Notes under the pieces: model-generated
The model's database searches: none
What the model was told of the DNA's origin: nothing
Seen by the model: the letters and a program-made list of their open reading frames with translations, nothing else
Program-made: the position numbers and the translations under genes
In this document: positions 14,622-25,877 of the stretch, in pieces
Layout: every line of letters begins with the position of its first letter
Numbering within the stretch: the stretch's first letter is position 1
NCBI GenBank assembly: GCA_019163175.1
Contig: JAFLKN010000003.1
Location: 62,001 to 126,000 of the forward strand
Source of the DNA: Prolixibacteraceae bacterium
GTDB lineage: Bacteria; Bacteroidota; Bacteroidia; Bacteroidales; Prolixibacteraceae
Reading direction: 5' to 3'
DNA length: 64,000 nt

Positions 14622-17600
14622 ATGGCTAACTGCAGCAAACATAAAAACCCACTGATTAATAACGGAACCAGTCAAATCCAACGATTTTTACCTGGTCTGG
14701 ATAAGAATCGATATGCACTGGTTGACGAAAAAGAATTTGCCGACTGGATCGTGTTTGCCAATGAATTTGCTGCTTATATAAACTATTACAATAGCTCCAA
14801 TAAAATCTCCGGAAATTGGCAGGCCTTCTTTTCCAGTGATATTTCAGCACAATTCGGATTAATCGCCATCCAGGATATCGAACGCTATAGAATAGAGATT
14901 AAAGAAAGACTCGACTATATCAGAAACGATGATCATGAAGATTCTTTAGAAAGCATCAAAATTAAACTAAATGAGTTGTTCAGCGCCATTCTCACTTTAA
15001 GCAAGGCGCTTGATGATTCGATCCTTAAACTTCCTGAAAAAGCGAGTTTAAAATCTACACTTCAAAACCTTGTTAAAACAAAATTAGCCCCGGCACTTAA
15101 TAAGCTTATCGCCTATCATGAAGCGGCTGATAATGTGCCACTAAAATACCTGAATCATTCTACTTTAAGTTCATGGAAAATACTTAATAAACCACTAACT
15201 GATGCCAGTCAAATCATAAACAATTCAGGACTAAGTAAAATCTGGTTCGACGATTCGATTTATACTGACTGGAACGCCTATGTAACTGACATTGCTCCGG
15301 ATGAAAGTATTTTTAATAATCCGTTAACAGCTTTTACCGACGTTTTTCTGAGCATCGAACATGCGGCAAATCACAACCTGTTTACGGGCGTATTCGATAC
15401 TTACTTGTCGATTTACACCAAAATTATTCAGGAGGCTGAAGCTGAGTTATTAAAAACTCTGGAAAGCTACGATGAACACACACCGCATTACGCCTTGTTC
15501 CTCAGCTTTTTAATGTTGTTCAGATTTACTCAAACGCATATCAATACAATCACCCAAAGGCATCTCGATTTTTATTACAAAGAAGTATTGCGCCTGCAAC
15601 CGCGGGCTGCCGAAGCCAATAAGGTTCATGTTTTGGGCGAATTGGCCAAGCAGGTTGACAGTTATTTGCTGAAGCAGGGCACTTTGTTGAAAGCCGGAAA
15701 GGACAGTCTGAAAAAGGATGTGAACTACCAGCTTGATGCTGATTCGGTTTTCAATAAAGCAAAGGTTGCCCAATTGAAAACATTCTATATAGCTGCTGTT
15801 GACGATAGTATTAAAGAACCAGGAACTTCAACCGTAAAACAAAATAATACCGGTCGTGTATTTGCATCGCCTGCAACGAATACCGACGACGGAATTGAGG
15901 CCAAACTAACCAGCGCCAATAAAGAATGGCAGCCCTATGTTCACAAAGTATATAAAGAAGCGGAACTTGAAAGTATATCCATGCCAAAAGCACAGCTTGG
16001 TTTTGCACTGGCTTCGCATTATTTATACCTGACCGAAGGTGAGCGGAAAGTATTTGTAAAACTTGTTCTAAATAATAATTCGGCGCTCGAAGGCAAACAT
16101 ATCGAATGTTACCTCACGGCTGAAAAAGAATGGTACAAAGTTGAATCACCTACTATCTCTACTTTAGGTAAACAAATAATACAAGGAAATACAGATTGTG
16201 TCGAAATATCATTCATCCTTCCGGGATCGGCACCAGCTATTGTAAATTATAATGCAGCCAAACATGGTGGCACTTTCAATGTGGCTTTGCCAATATTAAA
16301 AATTTATCTGGTAAACGATGATGCCAGCATATACGAATATGATGCATTGAAAGATATTACCATCACCAAAACAGAAATCAGGGTTGAAGTGGGAATGGAC
16401 AGCACTTACAGCCAGAAAGGATTAAAAAATCTTCAGTTGTCAAACGATTTTGGCGTGTTGGATGCTTCAAAACCATTTATGCCATTTGGTTCTCAACCCA
16501 AAAAAGATGCTGGATTTGTAATTGGCAGTAAAGAGATCATATGTAAAAAAAATGTGTCTGTTCAAGTTAGTCTTGAATGGGCAGAGTTACCTGATTCGGC
16601 AAGTGTAATCAAATATGAAAAGAACAGTTCAGGTACCGAAACACCATCATGCCTTCCCCAAATGCTTTCAGGTGGAAGGTGGCTTTCACATGCAGAAAAT
16701 GGCACTATTGCCTCTTCCGCAGCATTGTTTAATGGAGTCAGCAAGCAGATACAATTATTCCCTTATGGGCAGGATATTCCTTACGACGTTTTAGTAAATT
16801 ATGCCGATGCCTATGAAAATCTGAATTCATCTACTGCCAATGGATTTATCAGGCTATCACTGAATAGCAGTTTTGGCCATAATGAGTATTTAAGGGATTT
16901 TGCCCAGTATATTATGGAAAAAAGTCCGGGTATAGCTGATACAATAACTGTTGAACCACTTGAACCTTATACACCAAAAATAAAATCCATCTATGCCAGC
17001 TATTATGCTTATTCTTTAAGCGATTTAATGGCTACATCTGCTGCGGGATTCGACAGTCGTGAAATCAGATTCTTCCACATTTATCCGTTTGGCGATGGCG
17101 AACAGCATAACTATTTAAACTCTTCAGGAAATGTTTACCTGTTGCCACAGTTCAAACATCAAATTAAGAGTGAAATTATTCCACATATCGGAGAATTTTA
17201 CATCGGTATCGAAAACTTAAATCCTGGTGAAGCGGTCAACATTTTGTTTCAGTTAATGGAAGGAACTACAAACCCCAAGATCGTAAAACCTAAGGATCAG
17301 CATATTTACTGGGCTTTTTTGAGCCAAAACAAGTGGATAGAATTTGATTCATCCGATTACAGCGACAATACTCTGCAACTGGTTCAGTCGGGTATTATTT
17401 CTTTTGCCATTCCTGCGGAAGCAACAACCGAAAATACCATTTTACCAAGCGGATATATCTGGCTTCGGGCAGCAGTTTCTGAAGCTGTTGAAGCTGTTTG
17501 CGACCTGATTTCGGTTGATGCACAGGCTGCAGTGGCCACTTTTGTAAACAACGAAAATGCCGATGACTTTTTAAATACCGCCTTACCTGCCGGAACCGTC

Positions 17601-18401
17601 GCCAAATTGAGAATTCCGGATGCTTCGGTTAAAAAAATTACACAGCCCTATTCTTCTTTTGGTGGACGGCCAAAGGAAAACGACGATCATTTTTACATCA
17701 GGGTAAGCGAACGGCTGCGCCATAAAGCCCGGGCCATTACCGTGTGGGACTACGAACACCTGGTTCTGGAAGCTTTTCCTGAAATTTACAAGGTAAAATG
17801 CCTGAATCACACGCAGATTGAAGACGGAATTTATCATGAAGTTAAGCCGGGGCATGTAAGCATCATTACTATCCCGTCGCAACAAAACCATAATGATGCG
17901 AATCCGCTAAAACCTTTTACACAACAAAGTACCTTAACCAATATCGAAAACTTTTTGCGTAAACGCATCTCCTGTTTCGTAAACCTGCATGCCTGTCAGC
18001 CACAGTTTGAAGAAGTTAGGCTTGAATTTAACCTTAAGCTGTTCGATCAGTATAAAGATTTTACTTTTTACGCTGAAAAGCTGAAGGAAGAAATAACACA
18101 ATTCCTCTCACCCTGGGCCTACGGAAATCCTTCAACGATCGATTTTGGTGGAAAAATATATAAATCGGTGCTTATCAATTTCATAGAGGAAAGGTATTAT
18201 GTAGATTTTATAACCGATGTGTTCATGTATGTGAAGGTTGACGACACTACCAATGCAAGTGGTGATATGGAAGAAATAAGTGCATCAACTGCCCGAAGCA
18301 TTTTGGTGTCTGCACCTGCATCGATGCACACCATCGATCCCGTAACGGTAACTGTAAATAATGCAATTGAGAATTGTGTTGACAAAAACAATGTAAAATA
18401 A
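14622..18401 (+). CDS. eCIS large baseplate wedge protein (Afp11/Pvc11-like, baseplate J-like)
   Basis: This 1259-residue protein has its diagnostic region near 990-1090: TQPYSSFGGRPKENDDHFYI, then RLRHKARAITVWDYEHLVLE and VKPGHVSIITIP, which match the baseplate J/gp6-like family. The first about 700 residues are helical and poorly conserved. In Afp11 and gp6 the protein forms the main ring of the wedge with Afp12. A 9-bp gap precedes the Afp12-like gene. It is longer than I expect for the family, the extra length being N-terminal. Confidence 0.85.
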   Translation: MANCSKHKNPLINNGTSQIQRFLPGLDKNRYALVDEKEFADWIVFANEFAAYINYYNSSNKISGNWQAFFSSDISAQFGLIAIQDIERYRIEIKERLDYIRNDDHEDSLESIKIKLNELFSAILTLSKALDDSILKLPEKASLKSTLQNLVKTKLAPALNKLIAYHEAADNVPLKYLNHSTLSSWKILNKPLTDASQIINNSGLSKIWFDDSIYTDWNAYVTDIAPDESIFNNPLTAFTDVFLSIEHAANHNLFTGVFDTYLSIYTKIIQEAEAELLKTLESYDEHTPHYALFLSFLMLFRFTQTHINTITQRHLDFYYKEVLRLQPRAAEANKVHVLGELAKQVDSYLLKQGTLLKAGKDSLKKDVNYQLDADSVFNKAKVAQLKTFYIAAVDDSIKEPGTSTVKQNNTGRVFASPATNTDDGIEAKLTSANKEWQPYVHKVYKEAELESISMPKAQLGFALASHYLYLTEGERKVFVKLVLNNNSALEGKHIECYLTAEKEWYKVESPTISTLGKQIIQGNTDCVEISFILPGSAPAIVNYNAAKHGGTFNVALPILKIYLVNDDASIYEYDALKDITITKTEIRVEVGMDSTYSQKGLKNLQLSNDFGVLDASKPFMPFGSQPKKDAGFVIGSKEIICKKNVSVQVSLEWAELPDSASVIKYEKNSSGTETPSCLPQMLSGGRWLSHAENGTIASSAALFNGVSKQIQLFPYGQDIPYDVLVNYADAYENLNSSTANGFIRLSLNSSFGHNEYLRDFAQYIMEKSPGIADTITVEPLEPYTPKIKSIYASYYAYSLSDLMATSAAGFDSREIRFFHIYPFGDGEQHNYLNSSGNVYLLPQFKHQIKSEIIPHIGEFYIGIENLNPGEAVNILFQLMEGTTNPKIVKPKDQHIYWAFLSQNKWIEFDSSDYSDNTLQLVQSGIISFAIPAEATTENTILPSGYIWLRAAVSEAVEAVCDLISVDAQAAVATFVNNENADDFLNTALPAGTVAKLRIPDASVKKITQPYSSFGGRPKENDDHFYIRVSERLRHKARAITVWDYEHLVLEAFPEIYKVKCLNHTQIEDGIYHEVKPGHVSIITIPSQQNHNDANPLKPFTQQSTLTNIENFLRKRISCFVNLHACQPQFEEVRLEFNLKLFDQYKDFTFYAEKLKEEITQFLSPWAYGNPSTIDFGGKIYKSVLINFIEERYYVDFITDVFMYVKVDDTTNASGDMEEISASTARSILVSAPASMHTIDPVTVTVNNAIENCVDKNNVK

Positions 18402-18410
18402 TGCCTGATC

Positions 18411-21400
18411 ATGGCCAAAAGTATAACCATACAAAAGACTCAAACTCTCACTGACAGCAGTAACTACGAACTGTTGCGGCAAAAGGGCCTGGAATATATC
18501 GAGAAACTTGGAAGCAAGTTGTGGACCGATTTCAACATTCACGATCCGGGTATAACCATGTTGGAGGCGCTGGCTTATGCACTCACTGATTTAGGTTTCC
18601 GCACCTCGCTCGACATCAAAGACCTGTTAGCCTTACCTGCTCCTGAAACCGCGGATGCAGACGGACAATTCCCGGCAGATAAACGTCAGGCTTTTTATAC
18701 AGCACGCAACATTCTAACCGTAAATCCATGGACCAGCGACGATTTTCGAAAATTGCTCATCAATATCGATGGAATTAAAAACGGTTGGCTGAATTGCAAA
18801 ATATGTGCCTGCGACGATATTTACCTTTATGCCAACTGCACCAAAAGCGTTTTGCAATATGCGCCGATAAATCCTTCCGACCATAAGGTAACCATACGTG
18901 GCCTTTACGATATTTTGCTCGAGTTTGAAGAAGAAGAAAAAAGCGGAAATCTCAACAGTGGTAAAATAAAATACAATTTCAGCTATAAAAATGGGCTTCA
19001 GTTAGCCAATGCTTCGATTGAAATGCGGCTTCCTTCATGGGCCAAATTGGAAACCAATAAAGCCGTTTACAAAAATTTCAGGAATGCAAAAAGCGAGATT
19101 ACGAATGTGGAGGTTATTCATATTTCGGGTTCAATGCCTGTAGTTGCCGATATTCCCACTTCTCCGGAACAAGTGCTCGACAGTGCTTTGCGTAAACCGG
19201 TTTTTGCAAATGTTAAAATCACTTTTAAACCGGATAAAGATCAAGTTGCCACCGAAAATTTAGATTTTCAGGATATCCCAATCAATGTATGGTTCAGAAA
19301 TACAGCTGAAAGAAGGGCCCTTGAGCTCAAAGATTTGAAAACCGCCATTATGGACAAAACGGTTTCAGGAATTTTTCCGAAATACCTTGAAAAGATTAAA
19401 AGAGCCGATGCTGTAATTGCCGAAACGATACAAGTATTGCACAACCACCGAAACCTGGCCGAAGATTATTGCACCATAAAAGCCATAGAAGTTGAAGACA
19501 TTGCCATTTGCGCCGACATGGAAGTTGAACCTTCAGCCGATATCGAAGCTGTTTTGTCGGAAGCTTATTACCTCATCGACCAATACATGAGTCCCGACAT
19601 TAAATTTTATTCACTGCAACAATTGCTTGACGCAAAAAAGCCTGTGGATGAGATTTTCGAAGGCCCGGCTTTGAGCAATGGTTTTATCGATAATGATGAA
19701 CTGGCACAGGCCTCTTTGCGAAAGATCCTTTATACTTCAGATATTATAAATCTGATCATGGAAATAAAGGGTGTCAAATCAGTCACCAATCTGGTACTTG
19801 CGCGATATGATGATTACGGACGTTTAACCGAAAGCCAATCGTGGAGTTTACCGGTAACCCCAAATCGCCAACCCCGATTATACATTGAAGGAAGTAAGGT
19901 TCTGGTTTATAAAAATGGATTGCCCTTTTTGGCCGATGCCAACGAACTGAGCGATACCCTTCAGGTGGTAAAAGGGAAACATACACAACCCAAATATTCT
20001 GTTCTTGAAAACGACTTGCCGGTTCCACATGGCAGTTACTATGAAATTGAATCGTACTACGCGGTACAGAATACTTTGCCGTTAACTTATGGTGTTGGTG
20101 CTGACGGGCTGCCCGATTCAGCTACCGAAATGCGTAAAGCACAGGCTAAACAGCTAAAAGCATATTTGCTGTTTTTCGAACAATTGCTGGTAAACTATCT
20201 TGCTCAGTTAGCCAATACACAGGAATTGTTTGCAATTGACAATACCGTAAAACAAACCTATTTTTCGCGTTTACTTGATTCAGGAGAAATTGATGGAATT
20301 ACCAGTTTGTACAACGGATTGGATGCTGCCACCTTGCAGGGATTGATCGAAAATGAGGATACATTTCTAGAACGACGCAATAAATTTCTGGATCATTTAC
20401 TGGCCCGGTTTGCCGAAACATTTAACGATTATGCCCTGATGCTTTATTCTTATACCGAGGATAAAGACATTGCCGACAGCCAGTTGATTGATAACAAAAT
20501 TTCGTTTTTACAAAACTTTCCGGAGCTGAGCCGCAACCGCGCAAAATCGTTCAATTATAAAAATCCGGACTTGGTTTGCAGCAGCAACAATTTAGCTGGG
20601 TTGGCAAACCGAATAAAACTGCTTTTGGGTTACAGCACTGCCACTTCGGGATTGGTAGAACTTTATGAGGAAAAAGATACCGACGGAAAATCCTATGAAC
20701 AACGCTGGCGACTAGTTGATGAAAAGAAAAAAATAATGCTGAGCAGCAGTACCAGATACTTTGACGAGGCACTTCCGAATGCTGAGCAAAAAGCCTGGAA
20801 AGAAATAGATCAGGTCAATCAATACATCACAGAGAAAGCATTTTATTCCATAAAAAAAACAAAAACCTGGGTTCTTAACCTGACTAACGATGCCGGTGAA
20901 GTAATAGCCACCCGAAAACAGGGTTTCAAAACCAAAGCAGAAGCCGAAGCTGCCAGAGATGAGATTATTGCATTTGCAAAAAAAACAATATCCGGCGAGC
21001 AGATTTTTGTTGTAGAGCATGTTCTGTTACGACCGCGAGCCATTGGCGATCCATTGCTTTCGGTTTGCCTGGATCCCTCATGCAGCGATTGTGATGAAAC
21101 CGATCCATATTCATTCCGGATTACACTGGTTTTAAATGGTGAAGACGGATTGGCCAATAAAGGTATTGAGTTTCGCCGCTTTGCTGAGCAAACAATTCGT
21201 ATGGAAACCCCCGCACATCTTGGATTAAAAATATGCTGGGTCAGCAAGGAATCTTTAAAAGAATTCGGCAATCTATATTGTAAATGGCTTGCAGAACTTG
21301 CCAAACCTGAGCCAGACGCTTTATTATTACGCAACCGGCTCAATGCTTTGATTCAAGTATTTACCAATCTTAATAATGTTTATCCACAAGCTACCTTGCA

Positions 21401-21506
21401 CGATTGCATTGATGGCAATGACAGTAACCGGGTACTTCTTGGGCACACTGCAATCATCAGCGATGAAGAACTGGATGAACAGATTAAAAAGAAAAATAGT
21501 CTTTAA
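18411..21506 (+). CDS. eCIS baseplate wedge protein (Afp12/Pvc12-like)
   Basis: The 1031-residue protein begins with the conserved block LYIEKLGSKLWTDFNIHDPG-type sequence (KLGSKLWTDFNIHDPGITML, about 34-53), a hallmark of Afp12-like wedge proteins, and has GEQIFVVEHVLLRPR near residue 863 and CSDCDETDPYSFRITLVL near 892, also typical. It pairs with the Afp11-like protein to form wedges round the hub, in the cytoplasm before particle release. The preceding gene ends 9 bp upstream; the next begins 38 bp downstream. Confidence 0.85.
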   Translation: MAKSITIQKTQTLTDSSNYELLRQKGLEYIEKLGSKLWTDFNIHDPGITMLEALAYALTDLGFRTSLDIKDLLALPAPETADADGQFPADKRQAFYTARNILTVNPWTSDDFRKLLINIDGIKNGWLNCKICACDDIYLYANCTKSVLQYAPINPSDHKVTIRGLYDILLEFEEEEKSGNLNSGKIKYNFSYKNGLQLANASIEMRLPSWAKLETNKAVYKNFRNAKSEITNVEVIHISGSMPVVADIPTSPEQVLDSALRKPVFANVKITFKPDKDQVATENLDFQDIPINVWFRNTAERRALELKDLKTAIMDKTVSGIFPKYLEKIKRADAVIAETIQVLHNHRNLAEDYCTIKAIEVEDIAICADMEVEPSADIEAVLSEAYYLIDQYMSPDIKFYSLQQLLDAKKPVDEIFEGPALSNGFIDNDELAQASLRKILYTSDIINLIMEIKGVKSVTNLVLARYDDYGRLTESQSWSLPVTPNRQPRLYIEGSKVLVYKNGLPFLADANELSDTLQVVKGKHTQPKYSVLENDLPVPHGSYYEIESYYAVQNTLPLTYGVGADGLPDSATEMRKAQAKQLKAYLLFFEQLLVNYLAQLANTQELFAIDNTVKQTYFSRLLDSGEIDGITSLYNGLDAATLQGLIENEDTFLERRNKFLDHLLARFAETFNDYALMLYSYTEDKDIADSQLIDNKISFLQNFPELSRNRAKSFNYKNPDLVCSSNNLAGLANRIKLLLGYSTATSGLVELYEEKDTDGKSYEQRWRLVDEKKKIMLSSSTRYFDEALPNAEQKAWKEIDQVNQYITEKAFYSIKKTKTWVLNLTNDAGEVIATRKQGFKTKAEAEAARDEIIAFAKKTISGEQIFVVEHVLLRPRAIGDPLLSVCLDPSCSDCDETDPYSFRITLVLNGEDGLANKGIEFRRFAEQTIRMETPAHLGLKICWVSKESLKEFGNLYCKWLAELAKPEPDALLLRNRLNALIQVFTNLNNVYPQATLHDCIDGNDSNRVLLGHTAIISDEELDEQIKKKNSL

Positions 21507-21544
21507 GTTTCACAATCCGCATTAACGAAAAAAAATATACAGTT

Positions 21545-24500
21545 ATGATACCTTCAGCAGCCAATTCAGATTATCCAAAATTTGTAGCCGATCAGGTGCT
21601 AACATCTGACAACCTCAATGATTTATTCGGCTACCTGGATGAACAGGGACGAATGACACGAACCAATTTATCGGGTATTGGTATTGTGTGCGGATTAAAA
21701 GTTAAAACTGCGGCCGATGGAAGTAGTATAACCATCTCCAAAGGTGTTGGAGTAACCAGTTCGGGCTACATGGTCACCGTGCCCGAAATAACCTATACCA
21801 AACGTACTTCGGCTATTTTTAATGCGGTAAAAAGCGAATACTACAACAGGTTTGTAAATATCGCTTCGAAAACCCAAAAATTCGATTTATGGGAGTTAAA
21901 GCAGGAAGCTGAAGCTGAAGGGAGCACCGCTTTGACCAAAACTTTTCTTTCGTCAGGAGAAAAAATTGTACTACTATTTGTTGAGCTTCTGGAAGAAAAC
22001 AACAAGAATTGCGATCCGAATTCCTGCGACGATAAAGGCATTAGAGTAACTGTGAACTTCAGACCCTTATTAATCGAAAAGGCGAATATAGAAGCATTGC
22101 TAACCGGAGCCGGTGCACCTGCAAGCCCGTGGTTGACTTTGCCCGACTTGACCATGAAGAGGTTTGATGTAACCGCCACTCCACTATTCGAATGCCTGAA
22201 CTTTTTTGATGCTTACCGGAAAATTCTAAATAGTAAATTCATTGATCAGGTTCAAAACTCACTAAGCCAATCGTACGATGTTTTACAACCCTTACTGGCT
22301 GAAGACTTTCCGAAAAACCCATTTTCTACATTAGCCAACGATTTCAAATTTCTGAATGATGGCAGCATTACTCCGGAACAGTTAATATTCATGCAATACT
22401 ATTACGATCTGTTTTCTGATCTCATTCTGGCTTACAACGAATTCAAGGAAAAAGGAATTGAATTTATTGGAATGTGCTGCCCCGACGACCTGTTCCCGAG
22501 ACACCTGTTGCTCGATCTGGCCATTCCGGATACAACGGTTGATGTCAGCAGTTACCGCCATTATTTTATTCCATCGCCCATATTAAGCAATCAGGAAAAA
22601 ACAGCTTCACAACTTAGGATACTATTCAAAAAAATGGTATTGCTGCTGAATAAATTTGATTTGCCATCACTTTCAACTAAGGGATTCGGTAAAAAGACAG
22701 ACAACACCATCCGGATTACTCCGTCGGTTTTGGCTAATGTTCCGTTCTCCAATAAGTCAATTCCATTTTATTACGACATTAGCAATCTATCCGACGAATT
22801 GTTAAGAAACTGGAGCCCATTAAAATATGCACAGGGGAAAAGCCATAGAAACCTGTCATACCATGCAAAAAGATACAACTCAACCGATGAAGAAATTTTT
22901 GAGCCTTTGTTGTATGATTTGGAATCCTATAATTTTTTGCGGATTGAAGGACATATTGGCAAATCCTACCTGAATGCGGTAAAAACCATCACCGATATCC
23001 GGAATAAAAACCGCTTGCCTTTTGAAGTTGTTGCACTCAACGCTGATGTTTCGGCAATTACTACATTTATTAAAGAGCTGGGCAAATTAATGGCCTCGGG
23101 TACAAACAATGCCCAACCCACTCTCGAATCGCTCATGGGAACCAGTTGCCATTTTAACGATCTGGAACTGCTTTATGATGCCATCATGTCTGAGCTCACC
23201 GGAAAACTGAGCAATGAAATGAAATTCTTTTATGATTTGAAACGGGATGGCAAACGTCCGCCTCTTAAGGAGCCTGCAAATAATATTCCTAAGGTGCCTT
23301 TGCTGAAGAATACCGATGCGGCCTTTCAATTCACCACCAATAGCATCGGCCATGAGTTTGAGCTATTCTATGAAAATGTAAAAGATGTTCCTTATATTCC
23401 GATACTTGTATTTTTCCAATCATTCGGCCAGGACGGAAGTAATGACGTCATGGATTTTGTTTTTAAAGCAGTGCTTTATTACATCGAAATGCTGTATGAA
23501 ACAGTAACTACAAGTCTCAGCAGTTTTACCTTCTTTGATTTTTACATTCGATATTATTCTTTAGTTTATGCCGTCAGGTATATAAAATTTCTAAACAAGG
23601 TCTTCAGTGAGCAATTTCCTTTGAGTGAAGAAGAAAACGATCATCTCGATGCAATTCTATCTATAACAGCCGACAACAGAATGGTTCAGTTATACATCGA
23701 ATTCCTTCGCAGGTTATTGCAAATCAAAGTTATGCAGCAGGCAGGTTTTTACACCATCAGCCATCCCGGAATTCAGCACAAAGCAGGTGTGCCTTTTGGT
23801 GGTACTTTTGTAGTGGTTTATCATGAAGCCGAAAAAGTAGAAGTCGCTGTTAAGCCTAACACTACTTTTAAGGAAAACCTGGCATTTAAAGCGAATAATG
23901 AAAAAATCGACTCCTCCAGAATTAATTCAGGAACACAGAAGTTAAATGCAGAAGCCTCAACCCAGGATCATTTAAGGTTGCTTACGGCAGATGTACATGA
24001 AAAAGTGGGATTCGTCAGAGACCGAGTCATTTCCGGACTAGAGAAAACGATTAATGTAGAAAATCTGGGAACTAAGAAAGTTGTTGAAGAAGCTGCTGCT
24101 GCCGCTGCATTTCAGCCAACAGAAGTAAAAGCTTCAGCGGCTGACTCCGTTGCTGCTGCCGCTGCTGTTAACACAACAACAACAAGCACCATTTCTAATG
24201 CCGAAAAATCGCAGGAAATTAATGAGCGTATTCTAAATTATCTGTCAGATGCAGCAACCTATATTAAAAACCGCAAAGCCGATATACTTGATGAAGCTAT
24301 TTCCGAATTTAACGATGGCATAGTGATCGCAGATTTTTATCTGCCATATCAATGTTGTTCCGATTGTCCGCCCATACAGATGATTGTAACCGGCGGACCC
24401 GAGAAACCAAATCAGCCACCGGTTGCACGACCAGGCGACACCATTTCGATACAATTGCCGGTGAATTTTGCTAAGTTGGATGGAAGTAAATCTTCTGATC

Positions 24501-25876
24501 CGGATGGTACCATAAATTCGTATTTGTGGGAATTGAAGTCGGGAACGAATGCTAAGATCGAAAAGCCGAACGAAAGTATAACCGAAGTTTCAAGCCTTAA
24601 TGAAGGAACATATGTTTTCAATTTAACTGTAACCGACAATGATGGAGCTTCATCATCAGCAACGGTTTCTGTTATTGTATTGCCACAAGTCAATGTTTCT
24701 CCGATTGCCGTCGCAACAGCAAACCCCGATAAGTTGACACTTTCAGCTAATGGTGCAGGAATTGCTGAAATCTCAGGTAGTAATTCGAACGATCCTGACG
24801 GTGAAATCAAAGCCTTCAAGTGGTCGCTTAAACCCAGCCCAACCGGAGGAGCAATCATAGCCGATCCAACAAGTGAAACAAGCCTCGTTACCTTTACCCA
24901 ACCCGGGGTTTATGTATTCCAGCTAATTGTTACAGATGACCGGGGTGCGACTGACACAACAACAGTGAATGTGACAGTCCAAAAACAAAATCTACCGCCT
25001 CTAGCAGTGGCCACCGCAAACCCTTCGACCTTAATTTTGGTGGGTGACGAACATGTATTCTCAACACTTGATGGCAGTGCATCAACTGATCCTGATGGCC
25101 AAATAACCAGCATGAACTGGGCACAATCCGGCGGACCAACAAGCGGTGTGACAATTGATACTCCGGATGAAGTAACCACTCAGGTTTCGTTTAACCAACC
25201 CGGGAATTACGAATTCAAATTATCTGTAACCGACAAACAAGGAGCAAGCAATTCAACAGCTGTGACAGTTACAGTTACTCAGGAAATAATTGTTGAAAAA
25301 ACATGTGCACCACTTGATAGCATCATTTCAGGCTTTAGTGAACTGGCCAATGCTGATACTGCTGAGAATTTTAAATTATTTACAGCTCGCTATGTTGACT
25401 ATAGAGAAATCAGGCTGTTCTATAATCTGATGATTTCTTCCAATGTTCCAAGCATGTCGGTTGAAGCCCAGATAGATTTCTTTATCAAGCAGAAAATTGA
25501 TTCGAAACTTCCTGTCTGGATAAACAATTTAAAACCTGTTCTCCAGGAATTTGAGAATTTGAGGCGTCTGTCACTGCTCATGCTCAACATACATTCTGAA
25601 CTTGCCTACTACATCGCCTGTATTCAAAAAGACGATGTAAGCAAAGCGAATGTAAAAATGGCTGATGCGTTAAAATCAGAGGCCAACTTATTGAGCGATA
25701 TAACTGATTTTGTGGCCAATTTCCCTGATGATTTGCGAAAAATACTAACAACTCTTCGTACAGTTACCACAGCTGAAAGGAACAGAGTAAAAACCAACAA
25801 TGAAGTAAATGTAAAGCCAGTTTATGTTGAAATTCTTGTATCAATCTTAAGTATTTTAAAAGCTATGAACGTTTAA
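21545..25876 (+). CDS. 1443-aa eCIS protein with three PKD domains, candidate fibre/surface component
   Basis: The N-terminus (FVADQVLTSDNLNDLFGYLD and LSGIGIVCGLKV) resembles N-terminal regions of eCIS/phage proteins that anchor fibres to baseplates. Residues about 200-850 are mostly helical with no named domain, followed by an Ala-rich linker (about 855-890). Three tandem PKD/Ig-like domains lie at about 958-1245, each with a SxDPDGxI motif (SSDPDGTI, SNDPDGEI, STDPDGQI) and a terminal DxxGA motif. The last 190 residues are helical again. There is no signal peptide. It occupies the Afp13 (tail fibre) position after the wedge genes; no phage-type trimeric fibre gene is present. A host- or surface-binding role is inferred. 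Confidence 0.65.
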   Translation: MIPSAANSDYPKFVADQVLTSDNLNDLFGYLDEQGRMTRTNLSGIGIVCGLKVKTAADGSSITISKGVGVTSSGYMVTVPEITYTKRTSAIFNAVKSEYYNRFVNIASKTQKFDLWELKQEAEAEGSTALTKTFLSSGEKIVLLFVELLEENNKNCDPNSCDDKGIRVTVNFRPLLIEKANIEALLTGAGAPASPWLTLPDLTMKRFDVTATPLFECLNFFDAYRKILNSKFIDQVQNSLSQSYDVLQPLLAEDFPKNPFSTLANDFKFLNDGSITPEQLIFMQYYYDLFSDLILAYNEFKEKGIEFIGMCCPDDLFPRHLLLDLAIPDTTVDVSSYRHYFIPSPILSNQEKTASQLRILFKKMVLLLNKFDLPSLSTKGFGKKTDNTIRITPSVLANVPFSNKSIPFYYDISNLSDELLRNWSPLKYAQGKSHRNLSYHAKRYNSTDEEIFEPLLYDLESYNFLRIEGHIGKSYLNAVKTITDIRNKNRLPFEVVALNADVSAITTFIKELGKLMASGTNNAQPTLESLMGTSCHFNDLELLYDAIMSELTGKLSNEMKFFYDLKRDGKRPPLKEPANNIPKVPLLKNTDAAFQFTTNSIGHEFELFYENVKDVPYIPILVFFQSFGQDGSNDVMDFVFKAVLYYIEMLYETVTTSLSSFTFFDFYIRYYSLVYAVRYIKFLNKVFSEQFPLSEEENDHLDAILSITADNRMVQLYIEFLRRLLQIKVMQQAGFYTISHPGIQHKAGVPFGGTFVVVYHEAEKVEVAVKPNTTFKENLAFKANNEKIDSSRINSGTQKLNAEASTQDHLRLLTADVHEKVGFVRDRVISGLEKTINVENLGTKKVVEEAAAAAAFQPTEVKASAADSVAAAAAVNTTTTSTISNAEKSQEINERILNYLSDAATYIKNRKADILDEAISEFNDGIVIADFYLPYQCCSDCPPIQMIVTGGPEKPNQPPVARPGDTISIQLPVNFAKLDGSKSSDPDGTINSYLWELKSGTNAKIEKPNESITEVSSLNEGTYVFNLTVTDNDGASSSATVSVIVLPQVNVSPIAVATANPDKLTLSANGAGIAEISGSNSNDPDGEIKAFKWSLKPSPTGGAIIADPTSETSLVTFTQPGVYVFQLIVTDDRGATDTTTVNVTVQKQNLPPLAVATANPSTLILVGDEHVFSTLDGSASTDPDGQITSMNWAQSGGPTSGVTIDTPDEVTTQVSFNQPGNYEFKLSVTDKQGASNSTAVTVTVTQEIIVEKTCAPLDSIISGFSELANADTAENFKLFTARYVDYREIRLFYNLMISSNVPSMSVEAQIDFFIKQKIDSKLPVWINNLKPVLQEFENLRRLSLLMLNIHSELAYYIACIQKDDVSKANVKMADALKSEANLLSDITDFVANFPDDLRKILTTLRTVTTAERNRVKTNNEVNVKPVYVEILVSILSILKAMNV

Positions 25877-25877
25877 T

